Assembly: GCA_037013495.1 (NCBI GenBank)
Contig: CM072810.1
Coordinates: 108,166,398-108,230,397, forward strand
Reading direction: 5' to 3'
Source: Hippophae tibetana
Lineage: Eukaryota > Streptophyta > Magnoliopsida > Rosales > Elaeagnaceae
DNA: 64,000 nucleotides
Shown piece after piece: positions 57,790-64,000 of the stretch (positions are counted from its first letter, which is position 1; the number at the start of each line of letters is the position of its first letter). The position numbers and the translations under genes are program-made. The notes under the pieces were generated by a model, which was given only the letters and a program-made list of their open reading frames with translations, did no database searches and was not told where the DNA came from.

Positions 57790-60700
57790 TGAGTTTAGTG
57801 GTAACAATTCACAAAAGAAAAGAAGAAAAAAAAGAAAAGGGAAGAGGTAGAGATAACTCATTTTATTAGATACATTAATCACTTTTTTTTAAATATATTT
57901 TTAAATATTTTAGCATAACATAATTTTTTTCAAAAAAATATATTTAAAAAATAAATTATCAAAAAATAATTAAAATATTTAAAAATAAATAATAAAATTG
58001 TTAAAATATAATAATTATAAAAAATTGACTAATCTATTAAATACGTGAAAATAAATTTACCAAAATATTATCACATTTAAAACAATTAGTTTAGACAATA
58101 ACATGGAAGATAACTATTTGGTATATTTTGTCATGGATCTAATAGTAGAAATGAAATAAGAAAATAAAATAAAAACAATAAGTTCAAGTTCTATTTATCG
58201 ATAAAAAGTCCACTTAACAAAAAAAAAAAACAGTGTTTGGTATATATTGCAAGGAAAAGTTGAAGGATAATATAATCATCTATTTTTACAAATCAATAGT
58301 TTAGTTTCAAAATTTATAATTAAATACACTACATCTCTTAATTTAAAAAAAATTAACAGATTTATCTAAATACATATCACTTCATGCGGTATCTTACTTG
58401 TAAGAAGTCATATCATAATCATGTATTAATTTTATTAATTTTAATATCTAATTTTATTAATAATTAAATTAAATTAATTAACTTTACTTAGCTATAAAAC
58501 CTAATATAAATGAACTATTGATTATAAAACTAATGTTTATTTTATCACATAATATACATTTTTCTCACCTAAAAAATGCGAGAGAAGATTTTGGAAAATA
58601 GTTAGATTAAAACGGCTCATGAGGAAACCCGAAGCAAAGGTTTGGACATTGGTTTGGAGTTCGCTCAAGGTAAACGTGATCGTGTAGACATGGACTAGTC
58701 AGCATGGGTGGGTTCGGTTCATGTGCGGTTCAAATTTCAAACCAGAAACTAAGAAAAAATTTAAGTGTTTCTGTTAGTATTTCATCCACCGGCTATTCTT
58801 ATTGAAAAATAAAATAATTTTTTTATTAATTATTATAATCTTATCTAATTTAATAACAAATAATTAATAAAAATGTATATATTAATAATATATAATCATA
58901 TTGTATACACATAAAATCTCAAAAATTAAAGGCTATCAGTTTCATAAAAAAAAACAAAACAAAATTAAACAAATGTTGATGAGAGTATAAACTAGTAGTT
59001 ATATATGTGAGGTTTTCTATTTATTAATTTATCTATTTTTTTAGTTATTATAAATAAGATTTATTATTAAATTAAAACTACCATTTGTATCAATTTGAGT
59101 TGATTCAAATTAAATTATCTTCAATTATAATTTAAATTTAATTTAATTCAAATCAAGATAAAAATAAATTCCAATACAAAACCAATCTAAATTAATTTGA
59201 ATTATTAATTATATCTTTTTTAATTAAATAATATATATATATATATAATTTGCTTAATATCATTAAAAGATTATTAATATACTCCTGTTATATATTTTCA
59301 AGTTCTTATAAAACTATTTATACCATGTGCATCTTTTAAAATAAATAATTATTATACATCATAATAACAAAATGATTTCTTTGCATATATGCTTATTTAA
59401 AATAAAATCTATATTTACTATTAAAAATTTATAATATAAAACTAAATATAAAAAAATCAAATATCAATAAAAATATTATTCAATTTGATTTATTGTATTA
59501 TAAGATTTTAATAGGTTAAGAAGAACATCTTGATGGTGATCTATATAACAAACATAATATTTATATCTTTCAATCTATTTTACGTTGTGTATATATGTAT
59601 ATATTAATTTTAACTTAATTTTTATTCTATCACAAATCCATCATTTTAATTTTTAATTTTTGTATTTAATTTAAATTTAATTTCATTTGTATTTAATTTA
59701 AATTTGATTCAATAAATTAAGTTATGATATAAATTATTACATTTATTATTAAATTAAGTGGGATTTATAATAAAGAATGAAAAACTTATTGTATTTTTGG
59801 ATGAGAATAGAATAAAAATAAAATGATAATAAAGATGCTTAAAGTTATCCGAGTGTGGACGGTTACTCCATTCAGATATCATATGTGGTGACAGCTCATT
59901 CACTTATTGATTGGAAAAAAAAAGGGTTAATCGTAGCTACTTTCTTAAACGTCATGAACGTAATTGTTTGGGATAGTTGTTATTTGGTTGTGTTCGTTTC
60001 TTAAATGTTGTCTGTGGCTTCTCCCCTCGCGCAAACAACTTTAGATTTTCTTCTTGAATTTTTTTTTTCCTAGATAAATTTCTTGTTGTATTAAATAATA
60101 AATACTAAGAAGCAATGTAATAAATATTTTTATATTAAGTCATCTGTAATATTTAATGATTAATAACAATGTCAATAAATTTATTGTTTTATAACAAATG
60201 CTAAATTAATAATATATATTATTTTAATAATTTTTTATTAAAATAAATTTTATCAAGTGATTAAAATATAAGTTTTTAACAAAGCTAATTATCAAATATA
60301 ATATGAAATATCTATAAAAATCAACTATAATAATATTTTAATAAAAAATTATTTAAATATATATATTAATTTTTTTAAAAATAAAAATCAATAAATTATT
60401 AGAATAAAATAATTAAAAAATATAATATTGTGCAATTTTTTTAATATTACTTGTAATCATATTATTATCACATTTGAATCATGTTTTAATTTTTTTAAAA
60501 ATAATATTAAAATATTAAAATAATATAATTTATTTTTAATTGATATTTTTTCTAAAATTAAAGAGTTAAATGATATCAATTAAAATTTAAATGATTAAAT
60601 AGTAAAAATAATTTAATTTAACAAACTTATAAGAAATTAAAAAAATAATAACTAAATAATTGGGGGTTGAAGACTTTATTTTCTGAACAGGTTCAAGTCT

Positions 60701-62130
60701 TTATTTGAACAAGTTAGTCTTAATTTATTTTTGATTGACCAATGAAAAGGACGAAGATTACAAGGTTGCAGGACGGTGGTGTGTGAATCACATGCAATGA
60801 GTTATAAATGTAGCTAAGTTGATTTTGGGTAATTCTAAGAAAATAAAAATAAATAAATAAATAAAGTAAATTCAAATCTTAATTGAGAGAAAATTTATAA
60901 TTTATTCCACTCATCTTCAACAATACCCAATTGTAAATTTGTAATTAAGAACTGACATATTCTTCTTAGAAAAAAAGAAAAAAAAAACTGACATATTCTA
61001 ATATGATTAGTGAGAACAAACAAGTTTGATTTGCATTGACAAAGACAATTGGAAAGAGGGAGATGTATGCATTATTCAAAAGGATCTGTCCCAATTTAAT
61101 CCTTTTATTTTCTTATTTTCTTACAATTTAATCCTTTTATTTTCTAATGCTTATACTTTGATCCTTATCTCCCTTTATTTTTTTAGACTTTTAAAGTTTA
61201 ATTTCAAGTATGTTCCAAATTTTAGAATAAATTTATAAAAATTAAATAGATAAATAGATCAAATTATAAGAAATAAAAATAAAGGTACTAAATTGTGAAA
61301 ATTTATAAAATAAAGTTACTAAATAAAAAAAATAAAGAGAGCAAATTATAAAATAGAGAAAATTATGGACCATTTGTCTAGTTCAATTTCAAAAAAATAA
61401 AAAAAGGGAAAAGTTATATCATTAAAAATTGTAAACACAAAAATAGAAATTTTTATATCAAACTTTTACATTTTTACTATTAAAATATTATGACACATTA
61501 TTTCATATTTAATATTATTTAAATTGAGCTACAATCATTTTGATTTTTTTAATATTAAACGTTGTTCAATTAAATCATGTTAATTAGATGCTATTTTTGT
61601 TGCTAAAAATTTTAAGACATTATTTTATGTAATTTTTCAAAAAATAAGGATCTATATTGAAAATTAATAAAAAGATTAAATCGTAAAGAAAAACGTAAGT
61701 GGATCAAAATGTGAAATTTAAAAATAAATAGAATAAGTTATAAGAAAATATAATAAGGGATTTAAGTGTAAAATATATAAAAAATATAATGACAGTTTGT
61801 ATAGTTTAACCAACAATTAATAATATAGAGAAGTTAATAACATGGAGAAGAGGTTATTCATTAGCAGTGGTGGACATTTTTTAAAACAACAAGACTAAAT
61901 CAAATTTATACTTATTCTATAAGTTGGTCGGTATAATGTAGGCTTTAAAATTTTAAAAAATAACTTAATAGGATCTGCTAGTGATATTTATTTTATAAAG
62001 TTAACAAAAATCAAATAATATATATTCACTTGTTAAGGGTTGGATATGCAGTTCAATTTCACAAGGCATGCATGAGTGCTATTATTTTGGGAGAGTTAAC
62101 TGCCAGAGCAAAGTGATTGATTGGCCCTTG
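57790..62130. other. AT-rich spacer
   Basis: About 4.3 kb with no supported gene. A less AT-rich patch at 58610-58760 contains GGGTTCGGTTC-type words like those in hAT subterminal regions, with no terminus found. A short (TA)n run is at about 59229-59247. Confidence 0.5.
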
Positions 62131-62139
62131 AAAAGCGTT

Positions 62140-62630
62140 TTGCAAATACTTTTTAGTCTAGATCGAGTAACAGAGTCGAGAGGCAGGTTGTAATCCTTGA
62201 TCAAGAATAATCTTTTAGTAGGTGAATATATGCTAAGGACAAAAACCATCTCAGATATGATGATCTTGCTTCAGTTAGTGAAGTAATTTCAGAACGTGAA
62301 CTTGTGTTGTACATCTTGAATGGATCACTTGCTCCAATGTATTTGTCATTTGGTATCTTGCACAATCTTCTTGAGAAATATGAAAGAATTTTTGATAAGT
62401 TTTGATAAGATTGAACAAGAATCAATTTTTCAAGCCAACTCTCATCATTCTTCTTCTGGTTCGATCTAAAAGAAAATATAGTTTCAAGATTGATAATTTT
62501 TGTAACAAGAATGACATGGTGAATTCTCATACTTCCATTAGTTTCTTAAGTAAGAACACAGTCCTAATGCTAATCTTTATAATCAAAGGGAAGGTCTTCC
62601 TCCTTCTCATAAAAATTTCAAGAAGTCTAA
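62140..62630 (+). pseudogene. Copia gag relic, interrupted by a later Copia element
   Basis: Broken frames read LFSLDRVTESRGRL, then EYMLRTKTISD, then SEVISERELVLYILNGSLAP, the usual order of a UBN2-type Copia gag (LF, R, L, YL..IK.IAD, DEDLVLYILNGL). At least two frame changes occur. The relic ends abruptly at 62630, where the LTR of another Copia element begins, so it served as the insertion target. Confidence 0.65.
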
Positions 62631-63338
62631 TGTAGTAGGAGAATCACAATTTTCCTACGAACTTAATCAAGTTTTAAACAGGGGAATTAAACTTATTCTC
62701 CTTCTTTGTGTGAATCTTTTAGGAAACAAATAATAGAACTCAAAATGAAAACATGCACAAAATCAACACAAGCAATTTACGTGGAAAAACTTTCCCGGCG
62801 TAGGAAGGAAACAACCACGACACTCCTCTCCAAAACTTCCATTATCAAGAAAAAATTGTACAACAGTTCTCTCTAGGTAAAACTAGAGGCAAACAATCAA
62901 TAACATCATCAAGAATACACTTCTTGGAAACTAACAATTATTTCAAGAAAATGGAGAAATCTAACCCAATTCGTAGTCACTGTTCATTGCTCAGAATTTC
63001 TCAAACCAGTGAGCCAAATTCAAATCCCACTGCACAGATTAGGAGTCTTGAGTCGTGAACCTGCCTGCAAAATTTCAACTTAATTGGACCACAAACGACC
63101 TTCGATCAGAGCACTTGATGAAGACTGGCTGGAGAGGGAAAAACTGCTCAGTTTTTCTGCAAACTGCTGCCTTTGCTGCTGCAATTGTGAAAATCTCTGC
63201 AGAATCTTTTCTCATCAAACCCTAAATGTGTTTATTAATGAAGCAATGAAATGACACAATTTCCCCCTTATTACTCCATGGGCTTTTAAGCCACATGGGC
63301 TTCATTTGGGCTTCTCCAAATAAGAGGAAAACCTAACA
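62631..63338 (-). repeat. 3' LTR of the Copia element at the right edge
   Basis: About 708 bp. On the minus strand it starts TGTTAGGTTTTCC at 63338 and ends CTACA at 62631, with a purine-rich GGAAAAAAATGAGATT just upstream as the polypurine tract. The partner LTR lies outside the window, so the target duplication cannot be checked. Confidence 0.75.
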
Positions 63339-63356
63339 AATCTCATTTTTTTCCGA

Positions 63357-64000
63357 TTAGATGGAGGGATCCGCCATCCCGGAAATTAAACAACAAACTT
63401 TAAGTTTTTCCCTTGACACTGCTTTTGTCAGCATGTCAGATCCATTCCCATCAGTATGGATTTTCTCAAGTTCAAGCAACTTATTGTTAAGAGTATCCCT
63501 TATCCAATGATACCTCACATCAATATGCTTTGATCTTGAGTGAAATGCCGAGTTCTTCGCTAGGTGAATAGAACTCTGATTATCGTAGAATAACACATAT
63601 TTCTGCTGCTTGAAACCAAGTTCTCTTAAGAACTGTTTCATCCACAACAACTCCTTACACGCTTCCGTTGCTGCAATAAACTCCGCCTCTGTTGTAGAAA
63701 GTGCAACACACTTTTGCAATCTTGACTGCCAAGAAACTGCTCCACCAGAGAAAGTAATTAGATAACCTGAAGTAGACTTACGAGAATCTTCATCTCTTGC
63801 CAAATCTGAATCAGTGTATCCAACTAACATTGGTTTTCCACTTCCAAAGCTAAGTGTTAACTTGGAAGTATCTCGAAGATATCTCATAATCCACTTTACT
63901 GCATCCCAATGCTCTCTTCCTGGATTCGAAAGAAAACGACTAACAACTCTAACTGCATGAGCTATGTCTGGCCTCGTACACACTATTGCATACATTAAGC
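63357..64000 (-). CDS. RNase H end of a Copia pol (partial, runs off the right edge)
   Basis: 212 or more codons, open to the window edge, stop at 63357. The N-terminal part is the end of the reverse transcriptase connection (YAIVCTRPDIAHAVRVVSRF). RNase H follows with GYTDSD, RKSTSGYL, ALSTTEAEF and FYDNQSSIHLAKN, then HSRSKHIDVRYHWIRD: all four acidic residues (D, E, D, D) are present. Two usually conserved positions are changed (SDLARD where SDYAGD or SDWAGD is normal). The frame is intact here, so the element is fairly young, but its integrity cannot be judged. It is a different family from the element at 44.7 kb, with a much longer LTR. Confidence 0.85.
   Translation of the reverse strand, partial: LMYAIVCTRPDIAHAVRVVSRFLSNPGREHWDAVKWIMRYLRDTSKLTLSFGSGKPMLVGYTDSDLARDEDSRKSTSGYLITFSGGAVSWQSRLQKCVALSTTEAEFIAATEACKELLWMKQFLRELGFKQQKYVLFYDNQSSIHLAKNSAFHSRSKHIDVRYHWIRDTLNNKLLELEKIHTDGNGSDMLTKAVSREKLKVCCLISGMADPSI

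Overview
The window is AT-rich plant nuclear DNA, most likely from a eudicot. The evidence is spliced genes with GT-AG introns, Ty1/Copia elements primed by initiator-Met tRNA, Ty3/gypsy-type LTRs, non-autonomous CACTA elements, hAT debris and many (TA)n microsatellites. Species cannot be read from the sequence. Gene density is low: three protein-coding genes of the host are supported (two universal stress protein paralogues and one intronless membrane-anchored protein). Almost everything else that can be recognised is transposable elements at different stages of decay.

Layout. 0-8.2 kb: AT-rich spacer holding a direct segmental duplication. Its second copy was split by a compact LTR element that carries only gag (5597-7759, target site duplication TAAAG). 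8.2-14.3 kb: a decayed gypsy-type LTR on the minus strand, interrupted by a CACTA element, followed by a broken Copia element on the minus strand. 14.3-21.9 kb: spacer with microsatellites, one exon-sized relic of an Hsp110-like Hsp70 gene, a dead hAT transposase C-terminus with its element end, and a second copy of the gypsy-type LTR in the opposite orientation. 21.96-25.78 kb: USP gene 1, four exons, 161 aa, with an intact ATP-binding loop. 25.8-38.6 kb: spacer with two more CACTA copies and a gypsy-type element made of two ~0.8 kb LTRs. 38.66-44.28 kb: USP gene 2, with the same four-exon layout. It has lost four residues of the ATP-binding loop, and its second intron contains a dead Copia element. 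44.66-50.50 kb: a complete, very young Copia element on the minus strand, with 222-bp LTRs differing at one base, TSD GGTAC, and one uninterrupted 1455-codon gag-pol frame; it landed about 380 bp downstream of USP gene 2. 50.5-56.7 kb: AT-rich spacer. 56.72-57.65 kb: intronless minus-strand gene for a 309-aa protein with one membrane segment. 57.8-62.1 kb: AT-rich spacer. 62.1-64 kb: a Copia gag relic interrupted by the 3' end of another Copia element that runs off the right edge.

How the parts relate. The two USP genes are local paralogues: exons 2 and 4 are the same length (92 and 79 bp), and exon 3 differs by exactly 12 bp, which is the ATP-loop deletion. Gene 1 looks like an ATP-binding cytosolic stress protein. 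Gene 2 looks like a diverged, possibly non-ATP-binding form, or one on the way to becoming a pseudogene, because its ancestral exon 1 donor site is also altered. No unfamiliar multi-gene system was found. The least ordinary objects are the gag-only LTR element, the CACTA copy whose end was rebuilt as a 60-bp tandem repeat containing host sequence, and USP gene 2.
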